Shown piece by piece: positions 1 through 10,371 of a DNA stretch of 64,000 bases. Numbering within the stretch: position 1 is the first letter of the stretch; each line of letters opens with the position of its first letter. This DNA is from Pseudofrankia inefficax (GTDB lineage Bacteria; Actinomycetota; Actinomycetes; Frankiales; Frankiaceae), in assembly GCF_000166135.1 (NCBI RefSeq), contig NC_014666.1, positions 806,001 to 870,000 of the forward strand, given 5' to 3'. The notes under the pieces were generated by a model that had not been told where the DNA came from, made no database searches, and saw nothing but the letters and a program-made list of their open reading frames with translations. The position numbers and the translations under genes are program-made.

Positions 1-525
1 GTAGTAGTCGTAGGTCTCGGAGTTGTTCAGGACCGGGCCGGCGAAGTACTTCGGATGGAAGGCCAGGCCGTTCTCCGGGACGATGTCGAAGATCGGCATC
101 CACCAGTTGAGCTGGCAGAACGGCGCCGAGTACCAGGTGTCCCGGTGCGGGTGGAAGGCGTAGGCGATCCCCGACGTCAGGTAGTCGTCCGAGGTCGACG
201 TGCGCAGCCGGGGCACGTCGAAGTACGTCTCGGCCGGATCGGCGCCGTGCTCGACCAGCAGCTCGCGGATCAGCTCCTTGCAGCGCGGATGGTGGATGAA
301 CCGCGGCTTCAGCTCCGCCAGCAGCGCCGCGTAGTCCTCCACGGCCATCTCGTACTGCGCCTTCTCCGGGTCGAGGCCGCCGAACGCGTCGCGGATCATC
401 GCCCGGGTGAACTCGACGAGCGCCAGCGTCGACGGCTTCGGCGCGTAGACGAAGATGTCGCCGGCGAACAGCCTGGCGCGGCGCTCGTCATCGGACAGCG
501 TGGACTCGACCAGAACCGTGCTCAT
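1..525 (-). CDS. phytanoyl-CoA dioxygenase-like protein (partial, C-terminus beyond window)
   Basis: The first 175 residues are visible and the gene runs off the left edge. The ATG at 523-525 follows a good ribosome binding site (GGAAGGA, six bases upstream). The segment HPHRDTWYSAP, followed by a Trp/Pro-rich stretch, looks like the His-x-Asp iron site of PhyH-type 2-oxoglutarate oxygenases; the second His and the Arg would lie outside the window. It starts 16 bases after the DUF4910 gene stops, so the two are very likely co-transcribed with rfbF. The context suggests tailoring of a sugar or small metabolite. The family call is by motif only and the substrate is unknown. Confidence 0.55.
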   Translation of the reverse strand, partial: MSTVLVESTLSDDERRARLFAGDIFVYAPKPSTLALVEFTRAMIRDAFGGLDPEKAQYEMAVEDYAALLAELKPRFIHHPRCKELIRELLVEHGADPAETYFDVPRLRTSTSDDYLTSGIAYAFHPHRDTWYSAPFCQLNWWMPIFDIVPENGLAFHPKYFAGPVLNNSETYDYY

Positions 526-541
526 CGATCGTCCTTCCCGG

Positions 542-1909
542 TCATGCGGAACCCTTCGGTTCGCCGGCGAGCAGCCCGACCCCGGCGAGGGCGTCGACGG
601 CCGCGGTGACGGCGTCGAACGGGAGCTGCGCCCGCGCGGCGATGTCGAGCAGGTCGCGGCTGCCGTCGGCGAGGTTCAGCACCCAGAGCAGGCCCATCTC
701 GATCGCCTGCCGGTTCATCGTCGCGCCGATCGCCCGGTACAGCCCGCGGCGGCCGAGCTGGGGCTCCCCGTACGGGCTGGTGTTGCGCCAGACGGCGTTG
801 CGTTCACAGATGTCGATGATCCTCGTCAGCACGGCGAAGGAGCCGGCCAGGCTCTCCGGTGTCACGAACGCCAGGTCGTCGGCCGACGTGTGGTACTCGG
901 GGTAGTCACCGTGTTGGCCCCGCCCGAGCCGGCCGACCGGAAGGTCGAAGCCGGGGGAGCAGAACTGCCGCTCGTCGTAGCCGTACGGCGAGAAGTCGAC
1001 CAGCCGGTGCTCGGCGCCGCTCTCGGCCAGCGCGACGGCGGCGGCCCGGTCGACGGTGCTGTCGCCGCGCCGGCTGCGCTTGTAGGTGAACGCGGACCGG
1101 TCACCCAGGCCGGTCAGCACGAGGCCGTGCCGGATGCGGCCGACGAGGTCCCGGTTGCGGGCCAGCCAGGTGATCGAGCCGATCGTGCCGGGGATGAACA
1201 GCAGCCGGAAGGTATGGCGGCGGCTCGGCAGCGCGGCCAGGTGGCGGGCCAGCTCGGTGAGGACGGCGATGCCGGAGCCGTTGTCGTTCGCCATCGCCGG
1301 ATGGCAGACATGCGTCGTCACCAGGAACTCACCTGGTTCGCCTGGTTCGCCTGGTTCGCCTGGTTCGGTCGCCGGGAGCACGATCTCGGCGTAGGTGAGC
1401 GAGCCGTCCTCGAGGGACGTGTCGATCACGACCTCGTACTCGCCGTCGGGCAGCGCCCGCAGCACGGTGTCGGGCAGGCAGAAGCCCCAGTTCTCGTTCC
1501 AGTAGGAGGTCCGGTACGGGATCCAGTCCGGCCGGTCCGGCAGCGAGAACAGGTGCTCGCGCAGCTCGTCCAGCCGCAGCCTGGCCCGGGTCGGGACGCT
1601 GTAGCCCAGCAGGTGCAGCGGATGGTCTGCGACGTCCGCCACCCGCGCACCGTCCGGCCCGACCAGGTAGCCGGCACGGACGTTCCACTCCTTCGGCACC
1701 GTCCAGTCGAGCACCGGTGTGCCCGACGGCACCTCGTGCACCTCGAACGGGACGGCGGCACCCGCCAGCGCCTTCTGGACGAGGTCGAGGGCGGCGCGGA
1801 CGCCGTCGCCGGTGATGGACCGCACCGGAGCCGCCGCCAGCTGGGCGACCAGCCCGTACAGCCGCTCGCCCAGCCCGGCGTCCCGGCCGCCATCCGCGCC
1901 TTCAGTCAT
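542..1909 (-). CDS. DUF4910 aminopeptidase-like protein with C-terminal winged helix
   Basis: This 455-residue protein resembles the DUF4910 (DUF2172-related) family, which has an M28-like zinc aminopeptidase fold and is often found in polysaccharide or natural-product clusters. Visible metal-site motifs are THVCHPAMANDNGSG in the middle and GDYPEYHTSADDL further on. The last 70 or so residues look like a winged-helix domain. An insert of EPG repeats (codons for four copies at 1332-1367) lies just before the first metal motif. It is the middle gene of rfbF - this gene - PhyH-like. A peptidase fold is likely, but the true substrate is unknown; family members may act on amide or acyl bonds of sugars or lipids. 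Confidence 0.75.
   Translation of the reverse strand: MTEGADGGRDAGLGERLYGLVAQLAAAPVRSITGDGVRAALDLVQKALAGAAVPFEVHEVPSGTPVLDWTVPKEWNVRAGYLVGPDGARVADVADHPLHLLGYSVPTRARLRLDELREHLFSLPDRPDWIPYRTSYWNENWGFCLPDTVLRALPDGEYEVVIDTSLEDGSLTYAEIVLPATEPGEPGEPGEPGEFLVTTHVCHPAMANDNGSGIAVLTELARHLAALPSRRHTFRLLFIPGTIGSITWLARNRDLVGRIRHGLVLTGLGDRSAFTYKRSRRGDSTVDRAAAVALAESGAEHRLVDFSPYGYDERQFCSPGFDLPVGRLGRGQHGDYPEYHTSADDLAFVTPESLAGSFAVLTRIIDICERNAVWRNTSPYGEPQLGRRGLYRAIGATMNRQAIEMGLLWVLNLADGSRDLLDIAARAQLPFDAVTAAVDALAGVGLLAGEPKGSA
1332..1367. repeat. 9-bp tandem repeat, four copies, inside the DUF4910 gene
   Basis: Four identical copies of CCTGGTTCG lie head to tail. On the minus strand they encode the EPG tripeptide repeat. 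The tract is in frame, so a change in copy number would lengthen or shorten a loop without breaking the protein. Confidence 0.9.
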
Positions 1910-1967
1910 GGTGGTGATTGTCGGCCCCTGCCATCCATCGGCGGTGGGAGGGCGCTCGGCGCCCGTC

Positions 1968-2807
1968 TTAGTCGGCCCAGACCCGCCAGGGTGCGGCTCC
2001 GGAGTCCCACAGCTGGTTGAGTTCGGTCCAGTCGCGGAAGGTGTCCATGCCCATCCAGAATCCGTCGTGCGGGTGGAGGGTGAGCTGCCCGTCGCGGGCC
2101 AGCTGCTGCAGCGGCGCGCGTTCCAGCATCATCCCCGGGTCGTCGTCCATGTACTTGTCGACGAACTCCCGCTCGAAGACGAAGAACCCACCGCTGACCC
2201 AGCCGACCTTCGGCGGCTTCTCGGCGAACAGGGTGACCGTGTCGCCCTCGGTCTGCAGCTCGCCGTAGCGGCTGGACGGGCGCACCCCGGTCACCGTGCC
2301 GATCCGGCCGCCGCGCTCGTGCGCGTCCCACAGGTCGGCCACGTCGATCGCGCCGACTCCGTCACCGTAAGTGAGCAGGAACCGCGGCCCGGTCAGATAG
2401 TCCCGTACCCGGCGCACCCGGGCCCCGGTGCCGGAGAGCAGGCCGGTCTCGGCGAACGTGACCTCCCAGTCCTCGTCGCCGATGGTGTTGTGAAAGGTGG
2501 GCGTGTGGTCGTCGGCGAGCTTCAGCGTGAAGTCCGCGACCTGCTCCCGGTAGTTGAGAAAGTAGTTCTTGATGACGTCGCTCTTGTAACCGAGGCACAG
2601 GATGAAGCGGCGGAAACCATAGTGGCCGTAGGTCTTCATGACGTGCCACAGAATTGGCTTGCCGCCGATGTCGACCATCGGTTTCGGCAGCTTCTCGCTG
2701 GCTTCGCGGATCCGCGTGCCCATGCCGCCACAGAGGATGACGACCGGGATGTCCGCGGCGCCGGGGACGGTGCGGGGTGGCCTGGAAGCCGAGCTCGGGG
2801 ATGTCAC
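1968..2807 (-). CDS. rfbF: glucose-1-phosphate cytidylyltransferase
   Basis: This 279-residue nucleotidyltransferase makes CDP-glucose from CTP and glucose-1-phosphate, the first step to CDP-linked deoxysugars of surface glycans. The signature VILCGGMGTRIREASEKLPKP is at the N-terminus, followed by GGKPILWH, and GFWMGMDTFRDW near the end is typical of RfbF. I chose the GTG at 2805-2807 because GGGAG sits nine bases upstream; longer in-frame starts have no such support and add low-complexity sequence. The DUF4910 gene follows after 58 bases. Later CDP-sugar enzymes (dehydratase and so on) are not in the window and may lie further left. Confidence 0.9.
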   Translation of the reverse strand: MTSPSSASRPPRTVPGAADIPVVILCGGMGTRIREASEKLPKPMVDIGGKPILWHVMKTYGHYGFRRFILCLGYKSDVIKNYFLNYREQVADFTLKLADDHTPTFHNTIGDEDWEVTFAETGLLSGTGARVRRVRDYLTGPRFLLTYGDGVGAIDVADLWDAHERGGRIGTVTGVRPSSRYGELQTEGDTVTLFAEKPPKVGWVSGGFFVFEREFVDKYMDDDPGMMLERAPLQQLARDGQLTLHPHDGFWMGMDTFRDWTELNQLWDSGAAPWRVWAD

Positions 2808-3331
2808 GGCTGTTGTCTCCCATCGACGCAGGATGCCGGCTCCCGCGCGGCGACGCCCCGGACGGACGCCCGGGACACCGCCGAAACAACCGTACCGTAC
2901 TGAACTTCTCCCACCGCGCAGGAAGCACCGAGGCCCGCGGGCGGGTGACCTGCGACTTTTAGTCACCCGGACCGGCGGAAAGTACCTGCGGCCGGCTTGG
3001 ACCGGCCCGGTCGCGGGGCTTCGACAACGGTTTTTCGGGTGGCCCCGCGGCGGGCCGACCGTTCGTCTCCGTCGACCCGGTGGGCTTTTCATACCGGTTG
3101 ATTCGTGTCCGGACGGTGTCGCGCCGGCACCGGCCGTTGTGCGTGGGAAGGGGAGGGCTGCCCAGGGCCGGCCCGCCTCGGTATCTGTCCGGATCACCCG
3201 GTTGGCGCGGCCTGCCGCCGCTGGACGGGCATGCGCCCGACTGCGGGACGTATGCGCGGATTATCGTCGTTGTCCAGCCTGTCCCGCGGCCGTCGCGGGG
3301 CGGTGTCGCGCCGCGACGGAGGTGGACGTCG
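2808..3331. other. divergent intergenic region between rfbF and the GH26-like gene
   Basis: About 520 bases without a credible gene. It must hold the promoters of two divergent units. Open frames here are extensions of the flanking genes with unbiased composition. I see no clear operator or hairpin. Confidence 0.5.
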
Positions 3332-4591
3332 GTGCCCCAGCGCGGGACCCAGGAGCGCACACGCGAGGCCCGCTCCGGCCAGCAGCCGCCGAGCGGCTGG
3401 TACGACCGGCTGGTCGAGCTGTCCGGCGGCCCGGAGCGGTTCCGCGGCCGGGTGCTGCCGGGCGTCGCGCTCGCCCTCGTCGCCGTCCTCGGTCTGACCG
3501 CGTGGGCGGTCACCACCCGCTCGGGCTCGAACGGCGGCGGCTTCGTCGCCGTCGCGCCCGCCACCACGTCGGCACCGACCGAGGACGCCGCGGCCGGGCC
3601 GGACCAGGCGGCCGCGCCCACCCGGGCGAAGGCCCGTCCCGCCGCGACCACCGGCGCCTGGCCGACCGGGGTGAACAGCGGGGACACGATCACCGACGCG
3701 AACGCGTTCGCCAGGTTCCGGGGCCGGCCGAACGACGTCGTTGTGCTGTTCACCGCCCGTGACAGCTGGTCCTCGATCACCGACCCGTGGATCGGCAAAT
3801 CCCCGGAGAAGTTCGCGAACTTCCCCGGTACCTGGTCGATCAGCTACCCGCTGTTCCCCGACCCCGCGGTCGGGACGCCGAAGTCCCAACTGCCCCAGTG
3901 GTCGGCGGATCACATGGCCGCCTGCGTCCAGCACCAGTACGACGGCTACTTCCGCCAGATCGGCGCCTGGCTCAACTCGCAGCCGAACCGGGCGAACTCG
4001 TTCGTCCGCATCGGCTGGGAGTTCAACGGCGACTGGTTCTCCTGGCAGGCGACTGACCCGGACACCTACAAGCAGTGCTTCCACAACGAGGCGGCGGCGC
4101 TGCTGAGCGTGGATCCGCACGCGCGGATCGACTGGACGGTCAACGCCCACACCACCCTGCCGAACAGCACGCACGGCGACCCGTTCCGGGCCTACCCGGG
4201 CGACGACGTCGTCGACGTGATCGGAGTCGACACCTACGACCAGTACCCGCCGAGCCCGACGGTGTCGGCGTTCGACGAGCAGTGCGGGATGCCGAGCCCG
4301 ACCCCGGGCCTGTGCACGGTGATCGCGTTCGCCTCGAAGCACCGGAAGTTGTTCTCGGTGCCGGAATGGGGCGTCGTCGGCAAGGACAGCGGGGCTGGCC
4401 GGGCGGGCGCCGCCGGTGGTGACAACCCGACCTACATCGCGCAGATGGCCGCGACCTTCCGGCAGTACAACTCGATGCTCGCCTATGAGGCGTACTACAA
4501 CAACAGCGAGCCGAACAACGTCCGCTCGTCGCTGGCGAACCCGCAGTTGCAGCCCCGCGCGGCCCGCGCCTACCAGTCCCTCTGGAACTGA
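3332..4591 (+). CDS. membrane-anchored GH26-like glycoside hydrolase
   Basis: This 419-residue protein has a cytoplasmic N-terminus, a membrane segment at about residues 41-61, an Ala/Thr/Pro linker and an extracytoplasmic (beta/alpha)8 hydrolase domain. The domain resembles family 26 (mannanase/glucanase): RIGWEFNG carries a Glu at 230 suited as acid/base, and SVPEWG carries a Glu at 345 suited as nucleophile. The GTG at 3332 has GGAGG nine bases upstream. The product should act on a beta-linked polysaccharide outside the membrane, perhaps the glycan made or modified by the divergent rfbF operon. Substrate is unknown. Confidence 0.75.
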   Translation: MPQRGTQERTREARSGQQPPSGWYDRLVELSGGPERFRGRVLPGVALALVAVLGLTAWAVTTRSGSNGGGFVAVAPATTSAPTEDAAAGPDQAAAPTRAKARPAATTGAWPTGVNSGDTITDANAFARFRGRPNDVVVLFTARDSWSSITDPWIGKSPEKFANFPGTWSISYPLFPDPAVGTPKSQLPQWSADHMAACVQHQYDGYFRQIGAWLNSQPNRANSFVRIGWEFNGDWFSWQATDPDTYKQCFHNEAAALLSVDPHARIDWTVNAHTTLPNSTHGDPFRAYPGDDVVDVIGVDTYDQYPPSPTVSAFDEQCGMPSPTPGLCTVIAFASKHRKLFSVPEWGVVGKDSGAGRAGAAGGDNPTYIAQMAATFRQYNSMLAYEAYYNNSEPNNVRSSLANPQLQPRAARAYQSLWN

Positions 4592-4857
4592 CCCGTGGAC
4601 CGGGCGGCGCGGCGCCGGCCCGCCGGTCCGGCCGCCCGACCCGCCGGCTTCCCCGGTCCCGTAGGCTGACCATGGTGGCTGACCGGACCTGGCCCTGGCT
4701 CTCGCGAGGTAGTCGAGAGGCGCCTGGGTAGCCGAGGCGACGCGGACGGCGCGCTCGTGCCAGGCAGTGCAAGCCTTGCGCCCGGACAACGGCGCTGACC
4801 GACATCCGCCGTCCGGCGAGCCGCCGCCGGACATGGAAGAGGCCCGGGACGGATTCG

Positions 4858-7800
4858 ATGACCCTCGCGCCGCTGCTCGACGCTCTCACTGCCCGCCCGG
4901 GCGGCGAACCGGCGCTGGCCCGTGTCCAGGACGCCGTCACCGCCTCAGGAAACGCCGGCTCGGCTTCGGTGGGTATCAGCCCGGTCGACCTGTCGGGCCC
5001 GCCCGGGCTGCGGCCGTTCGCCGTCGCGGCGCTGGCCCGCTCGGGGCGCACGATCCTGGCGGTCACCGCGACCGACCGCGAGGCCGACGACCTCACCGAG
5101 GCTCTGAGCAGCCTGCTGGACCCGAGGTCGGTCGCGCTCTACCCGAGCTGGGAGACGCTCCCGCACGAGCGTCTGTCGCCGGGCGCGGACACCGTCGGGC
5201 GCCGGCTGGCCGTGCTGCGCCGGCTCGCCCACCCGGAGATCCTGGCCGCCAGCGGTCCGGCCGACGCCGCGGCCAGCCCGCTGTCGGTGGTCGTCGCCCC
5301 CGTGCGAGCGGTGCTGCAGCCGCAGGTCAAGGACCTCGGCCAGCTGGAGCCGGTGCTGCTGCGCAGCGGCGACAGCGCCGATCTCGCGGACGTCGTCGAG
5401 CGGCTGGTCGGGATCGCGTACCACCGGGTCGACCTGGTCGAGCGCCGCGGCCAGATCGCGGTCCGCGGCGGCATCCTGGACGTCTTCCCGCCGACCGAGG
5501 AGCACCCGCTGCGGGTCGAGTTCTTCGGCGACGAGATCGAGGACATCCGGCCGTTCGCGGTGGCCGATCAGCGCGCGCTCGACGTCCCGGCCAGCGGGGG
5601 CGGCTACGCCCTGTTCGCGCCGCCCTGCCGGGAGCTGCTGCTGACCCCGGAGGTGCGGGCCCGGGCGGCCCGGCTCGCCCGGGAGCACCCGGATCTCGTC
5701 GACATGCTCGACAAGATCGCCTCCGGCATCCCGGTGGAGGGCATGGAGGCGCTGGCGCCGGTCCTCGTCGACGACCTGGCGCTACTGCTCGACGAGCTGC
5801 CCGCCGGCACCCAGGTGCTGCTGTGCGACCCCGAGCGGGTCCGGTCCCGGGCGTCCGAGCTGGTCCGCACCAGCCAGGAGTTCCTGAACGCCTCGTGGAG
5901 CTCTGCCGCGCTGGGGTCCCAGACCCCGATCGACCTGGGCTCGGCGGCCTACCGCACGCTGGCCGACGTCCGGTCTCGAGCCGCCGAGCTCGGCCTGCCC
6001 TGGTGGACCGTCAGCCAGTTCGGCGTGGTGGCCGGCGCCGACGGCACGGACTCGGCTGACGAGCCGGTCGCCTTCGACGTCCCCGACGAGGCGGTGGTCA
6101 CCAGCCTGCGCCCGCCGCCCGCCTACCACGGCGACACCGCCCGGCTGCTCGCCGACGTCAAGGGCTGGCTCAACGACTCCTGGCGCGTCCTGCTGGTCAC
6201 GGCTGGCCACGGCCCGGCGCAGCGGCTGGTCGAGCTGCTGCGCGAGGCCGACCTCGGCGCCCGGCTCACCGACGACGCCGAGCTCGCGCCGTCCGTCGTC
6301 ACGGTCACCCAGGGTCAGCTGGTCACCGGCTTCACCAGCGACCTGCTGCGCCTGGCCGTGCTGACCGAGACCGACCTGGCCGGTGCCCGCGGCGTCACCA
6401 CCAAGGACATGCGCCGGATGCCGAGCCGGCGGCGCAAGGGCATCGACCCGCTCGCGCTGGCCGTCGGCGACCTGGTCGTCCACGAGGCGCACGGCGTCGG
6501 CCGGTACATCGAGATGGTCACCCGCACGGTGGCCGGGGCCAAGCGCGAGTACCTCGTCCTGGAGTACGCGAAGGGCGACCGGCTCTACGTCCCCACGGAC
6601 GCCCTGGAGCAGGTCACCCGCTACGTCGGCGGCGAGGCGCCGACGCTGGACCGGATCGGCGGGGCCGACTGGGCCAAGCGCAAGAGCCGGGCCCGCAAGG
6701 CGGTCAAGGAGATCGCCGGCGAGCTGATCCGGCTCTACAGCGCCCGGATGGCCGCCCCCGGGTACGCGTTCGGCCCGGACAACCCGTGGCAGCGCGAGCT
6801 GGAGGATGCCTTCCCGTTCCGGGAGACCCCCGACCAGCTCTCCGCGATCGACGAGGTCAAGCGGGACATGGAGCGCGCGGTCCCGATGGACCGGGTGATC
6901 TGCGGTGACGTCGGCTACGGCAAGACCGAGATCGCCGTGCGGGCCGCGTTCAAGGCGGTGCAGGACGGCAAGCAGGTGGCAGTGCTGGTGCCGACCACGC
7001 TGCTCGTCCAGCAGCATTTCCAGACGTTCTCGGAGCGCTACGCGGCGTTCCCGGTGATCGTCAAGGCGATGAGCCGCTTCAACACGGCGACCGAGCAGAA
7101 GGCGGTGCTGGCCGGCCTGGCCGACGGCACCGTCGACGTCGTCATCGGCACCCACCGGCTGCTGTCCAACGAGACCAGGTTCAAGGACCTGGGCCTCGTC
7201 ATCGTCGACGAGGAGCAGCGCTTCGGCGTCGAGCACAAGGAGCACCTGAAGAAGATGCGGACGGCGGTGGACGTGCTCACGATGAGCGCCACCCCGATCC
7301 CGCGGACGCTGGAGATGTCGATCACCGGCATCAGGGAGCTCTCCACGATCGACACCCCGCCGGAGGAGCGCCACCCGGTGCTCACCTCGGTCAGCCCCTA
7401 CGACCAGCGGCAGGTCGCCGCCGCGATCCGCCGCGAGCTGCTGCGCGAGGGCCAGGTCTTCTTCATCCACAACCGGGTCGAGTCGATCGACCGGGCCGCG
7501 GCCCGGCTGCGCGAGCTGGTCCCCGAGGCGCGGATCGCGACCGCGCACGGCCAGCTCTCCGAGGACGTCCTCGAGAAGGTGATGGTCTCCTTCTGGGAGC
7601 GCAAGTTCGACGTCCTGGTCTGCACGACGATCGTCGAGTCCGGCCTGGACATCTCCAACGCGAACACGCTGATCGTCGAGCGGGCCGACAACTTCGGCCT
7701 GTCCCAGCTGCACCAGCTGCGCGGGCGGGTCGGCCGCGGCCGGGAGCGGGCCTACGCCTACTTCCTCTACCCGCCAGACCGGCCGCTGACGGAGACCGCG

Positions 7801-8505
7801 CACGACCGGCTCGCCACGATCGCGCTGAACACCGACCTCGGCGCTGGCATGGCGGTCGCCATGAAGGACCTGGAGATCCGCGGCGCCGGCAACCTGCTGG
7901 GGGGTGAGCAGTCCGGGCACATCGCGGCGATCGGCTTCGACCTGTACGTCCGGATGGTCGGCGAGGCGGTCGCGGACTTCAAGGGCGCCGCGCCCGAGGA
8001 GCTGCCCGAGGTCAAGGTCGAGCTTCCCGTCGACGCGAGCCTGCCGCACGACTACGTCGGGGCCGAGCGGCTGCGCCTCGACGCCTACCGCCGGCTGGCC
8101 GCCGCGTCCAGCGAGGAGGATCTCGCCGAGGTGCGCGCCGAGCTGGTCGACCGGTTCGGCCCGCTGCCGGAGGTGGTGGAGAACCTGTTCGCCGTCGCCT
8201 CGCTGCGGGTGCTCGCCCGTGGTTACGGCCTGTCGGAGATCACGCTGGCGGGCAAGCAGATCCGGTTCGCCCAGCTCGAGCTGCGGGAGAGCCAGACGCT
8301 CCGGCTCCAGCGTCTCTACAAGGGGGCGCTGACCAAGCCGGCCGCCAAGACCGTCCTCGTCCCGGTGCCGACCCAGACCGGCCGGATCGGCTCGCCGGCC
8401 CTGCGGGACAAGCCGTTGCTGGCCTGGGCCGCCGACCTTCTCTCCGCCATCCTCGGCGATTCCATCAGCGCGGCCGCGAACGCCGCCGCCACCAACCGCC
8501 CGTAA
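4858..8505 (+). CDS. mfd: transcription-repair coupling factor Mfd
   Basis: At 1215 residues it has the full Mfd length. It removes RNA polymerase stalled at lesions and recruits UvrA. The N-terminal UvrB-like region ([13 protein letters not shown]) is followed by the RNA-polymerase interaction domain ([32 protein letters not shown]) and the RecG-like translocase, with Walker [10 protein letters not shown] (Lys about 689), DEEQ box (IVDEEQRFG) and motif VI ([16 protein letters not shown]). The C-terminal domain that masks the UvrA site is present. The final 25 residues are Ala-rich. It heads the housekeeping run that continues after the Scr1/DUF397 insert. Confidence 0.97.
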   Translation: MTLAPLLDALTARPGGEPALARVQDAVTASGNAGSASVGISPVDLSGPPGLRPFAVAALARSGRTILAVTATDREADDLTEALSSLLDPRSVALYPSWETLPHERLSPGADTVGRRLAVLRRLAHPEILAASGPADAAASPLSVVVAPVRAVLQPQVKDLGQLEPVLLRSGDSADLADVVERLVGIAYHRVDLVERRGQIAVRGGILDVFPPTEEHPLRVEFFGDEIEDIRPFAVADQRALDVPASGGGYALFAPPCRELLLTPEVRARAARLAREHPDLVDMLDKIASGIPVEGMEALAPVLVDDLALLLDELPAGTQVLLCDPERVRSRASELVRTSQEFLNASWSSAALGSQTPIDLGSAAYRTLADVRSRAAELGLPWWTVSQFGVVAGADGTDSADEPVAFDVPDEAVVTSLRPPPAYHGDTARLLADVKGWLNDSWRVLLVTAGHGPAQRLVELLREADLGARLTDDAELAPSVVTVTQGQLVTGFTSDLLRLAVLTETDLAGARGVTTKDMRRMPSRRRKGIDPLALAVGDLVVHEAHGVGRYIEMVTRTVAGAKREYLVLEYAKGDRLYVPTDALEQVTRYVGGEAPTLDRIGGADWAKRKSRARKAVKEIAGELIRLYSARMAAPGYAFGPDNPWQRELEDAFPFRETPDQLSAIDEVKRDMERAVPMDRVICGDVGYGKTEIAVRAAFKAVQDGKQVAVLVPTTLLVQQHFQTFSERYAAFPVIVKAMSRFNTATEQKAVLAGLADGTVDVVIGTHRLLSNETRFKDLGLVIVDEEQRFGVEHKEHLKKMRTAVDVLTMSATPIPRTLEMSITGIRELSTIDTPPEERHPVLTSVSPYDQRQVAAAIRRELLREGQVFFIHNRVESIDRAAARLRELVPEARIATAHGQLSEDVLEKVMVSFWERKFDVLVCTTIVESGLDISNANTLIVERADNFGLSQLHQLRGRVGRGRERAYAYFLYPPDRPLTETAHDRLATIALNTDLGAGMAVAMKDLEIRGAGNLLGGEQSGHIAAIGFDLYVRMVGEAVADFKGAAPEELPEVKVELPVDASLPHDYVGAERLRLDAYRRLAAASSEEDLAEVRAELVDRFGPLPEVVENLFAVASLRVLARGYGLSEITLAGKQIRFAQLELRESQTLRLQRLYKGALTKPAAKTVLVPVPTQTGRIGSPALRDKPLLAWAADLLSAILGDSISAAANAAATNRP

Positions 8506-8764
8506 AAGTCGGTTGTCCAGGCTTCGCCACGTTTCCGCGTCAACGTCTTCGGCCGAAACGCGCAGGTCAGGTCGTCTGCCCACCGTTTCGGCCCGCTCGA
8601 CGTCTGTCTCGTGATGTGGTGGCTCGCGGCGCGTGAGTGCAACTGAACGTAACAGCGGGGCCGGGTGGTTTATGCTACTTGCCTGATTGCAGGTTGCGAA
8701 CTCGCCATGTGCTGGGGCGTGCCCGGGGCGCAGGGGGCTGAGCGCGAACACGAGGGGGGGCGCC

Positions 8765-9658
8765 ATGCCCGAGTACTCTCCTGACCCGGCGGTACAGCGG
8801 CGCCGCCTCCGCAGCGAGCTGCGTAAGGCTCGGGAGGCGGCGGGAAAGACGCAGAAGGCCGTCGCGGAGGAGATGGACTGGTCGCCGTCGAAGCTGATTC
8901 GGATCGAGACGGGCCTGGTCAACATAAGCACGAACGACCTGAGGGCTCTCCTGCAGAGCTATGACGTCTCCGCTGACCGGATCCCCGGCCTCATCGAGAC
9001 CGCGAAGGCCGCGCGGGAGCAGACTCCCTGGAATGCCTACCGGGGTGTGGCGTCGCCGGAGCTCATCGCCTTCCTGGGCTACGAATCGTCCGCGTCGATC
9101 ATCCGATACTTCGAACCGGTGCTGGTCCCCGGACTGCTCCAGACCGAGGAGTACGCCAGAGTCGTCATCTCGACCATTCTGGAGCAGCCGCCGGAGTCAC
9201 AGGACGTGAACGACCTCGTGGAGCTCCGCGTGGACCGTCAGGAGCGGGTCCTGCACGGTGGCTCACCGCCTGAATGCCACTTCCTGCTGGACGAGCCCGT
9301 GATTCTGCGCGCGGTCGGCGGCAAGGACGTCATGCGCAGGCAGCTCCGTCACCTGAGAGAGCAGATGGAGCAGTCGAACATAACTGTCCGCGTCGTTCCC
9401 CTTTCCTATGGCCTATACGAGCACGTGCGCGTCCCGTATACCCTGCTTGAGTTCCCGGACCCAGCCGACGAGGACGTGCTGTACCTGGAAGACGCTGTAG
9501 ACGAGCTCATTGTTCGAGAGAACTCGTTGGACGAGACAACCAAGATCACACCGATTACTCCCGCGCACTATCTCCAGCACTTCTGGGAGTTTGAGCAGGA
9601 GATAGACAAGGCTAGTGCGCCGGCCGCCATCGAACGGGCGATTGCTCTCTTTGAATGA
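8765..9658 (+). CDS. XRE-family regulator with DUF5753 (Scr1-type)
   Basis: A 297-residue DNA-binding protein typical of streptomycetes and Frankia. The helix-turn-helix covers about residues 12-66 (TQKAVAEEMDWSPSKLIRIETG). The DUF5753 domain follows, with LVPGLLQTEEYAR and a C-terminal EDAVDELIV region. Members pair with small DUF397 proteins and can act as repressor/antitoxin-like partners. The ATG at 8765 lies behind a G-rich stretch. A DUF397 gene lies 417 bases downstream on the same strand. The whole unit sits between mfd and the lipoprotein-mazG pair and is less strictly GC-biased than its neighbours, which suggests acquisition. Confidence 0.88.
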   Translation: MPEYSPDPAVQRRRLRSELRKAREAAGKTQKAVAEEMDWSPSKLIRIETGLVNISTNDLRALLQSYDVSADRIPGLIETAKAAREQTPWNAYRGVASPELIAFLGYESSASIIRYFEPVLVPGLLQTEEYARVVISTILEQPPESQDVNDLVELRVDRQERVLHGGSPPECHFLLDEPVILRAVGGKDVMRRQLRHLREQMEQSNITVRVVPLSYGLYEHVRVPYTLLEFPDPADEDVLYLEDAVDELIVRENSLDETTKITPITPAHYLQHFWEFEQEIDKASAPAAIERAIALFE

Positions 9659-10075
9659 CTGGTCTGCCAGTGTCTGAAGGGCTTCCTCGCGTAACGGCTG
9701 CTCACACGCTGCGGTACCACTGACTGCCGTAGCCCTCGGCGATAACTAGCCGACTGCGCGGCGCCCAGCTGCCACATGGCAGACGGCCCTGATACGGCGG
9801 TTTCTCGCTGCTCGGAGGTCTGGGCAAGCGGGCCTTTCCGGGGCGTGACGACGCGGCCTCGATGCCCGGGAGCGGACAGAGACCACACCGTGCACCGTGG
9901 TACACGGGGTGGTCTCTGCCTGCGCTACTCTTGACCGGTCGAGCGGGCCGAAGCTGGTTACGGGCTGCCGACCTGCAAGATCAATTAATAATTGCAACCC
10001 ATATGACCTGGGCCAACGTCGACCCATGCACAGGTGGCTGGCGGGTCCTTAAAATCGGGATAAGGACAGATTGGC
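9659..10075. other. spacer between Scr1-type regulator and DUF397 gene
   Basis: A 417-base spacer with no convincing gene. It contains a 10-bp inverted repeat at 9877-9918 and a locally AT-richer patch at about 9980-10075, which probably includes the DUF397 promoter. The spacing is unusually long for this gene pair. Confidence 0.5.
9877..9918. promoter_or_regulatory. inverted repeat, possible operator
   Basis: Arms CAGAGACCAC (9877-9886) and GTGGTCTCTG (9909-9918) are perfect complements around a 22-base centre. The position upstream of the DUF397 gene would suit an operator for the neighbouring XRE regulator; that link is inference. Confidence 0.35.
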
Positions 10076-10312
10076 ATGGATGCGCGAGAAACTGCGTCGG
10101 AGGGGGCCGGGGCAAACCCCCTTCTTGCGTGGCGGAAAAGTTCGGCGAGCGGGTCGGGTGGTTGCGTCGAGGTAGCTGCCACCGCGAGCGAGATCTTCAT
10201 CCGAGACTCGAAGAACCGCTCCGGGGCAGTTCTTCGGTTCACCAACGTCGAATGGCTGGCATTTCTGGCCGGTGTTCGCGGGGGCGAGTTCGACCTCGGG
10301 CTAGCGCCCTAG
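10076..10312 (+). CDS. DUF397 domain protein (Scr2-type partner)
   Basis: A 78-residue protein with all hallmarks of DUF397: WRKSSASGSGGCVEVA, then IFIRDSKN, then LRFTNVEWLAFLAGVRGGEFD. These small proteins are found in actinobacteria beside XRE/DUF5753 regulators and probably bind them to modulate DNA binding. The ATG at 10076 is the first of the frame and fits the family start. Its partner is most likely the regulator ending at 9658. Confidence 0.88.
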   Translation: MDARETASEGAGANPLLAWRKSSASGSGGCVEVAATASEIFIRDSKNRSGAVLRFTNVEWLAFLAGVRGGEFDLGLAP

Positions 10313-10371
10313 AGAGCCGGACTTGACGGTATGAGCGTCGCCAGCGCCTGTTTGTGTCTACGAGCTACGAG

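Noticed and set aside
5782-8931. 1049-codon frame on the minus strand opposite mfd
   Set aside because: It is the complement of a conserved gene in GC-biased sequence, with Arg/Gly/Val-rich composition and no domain.
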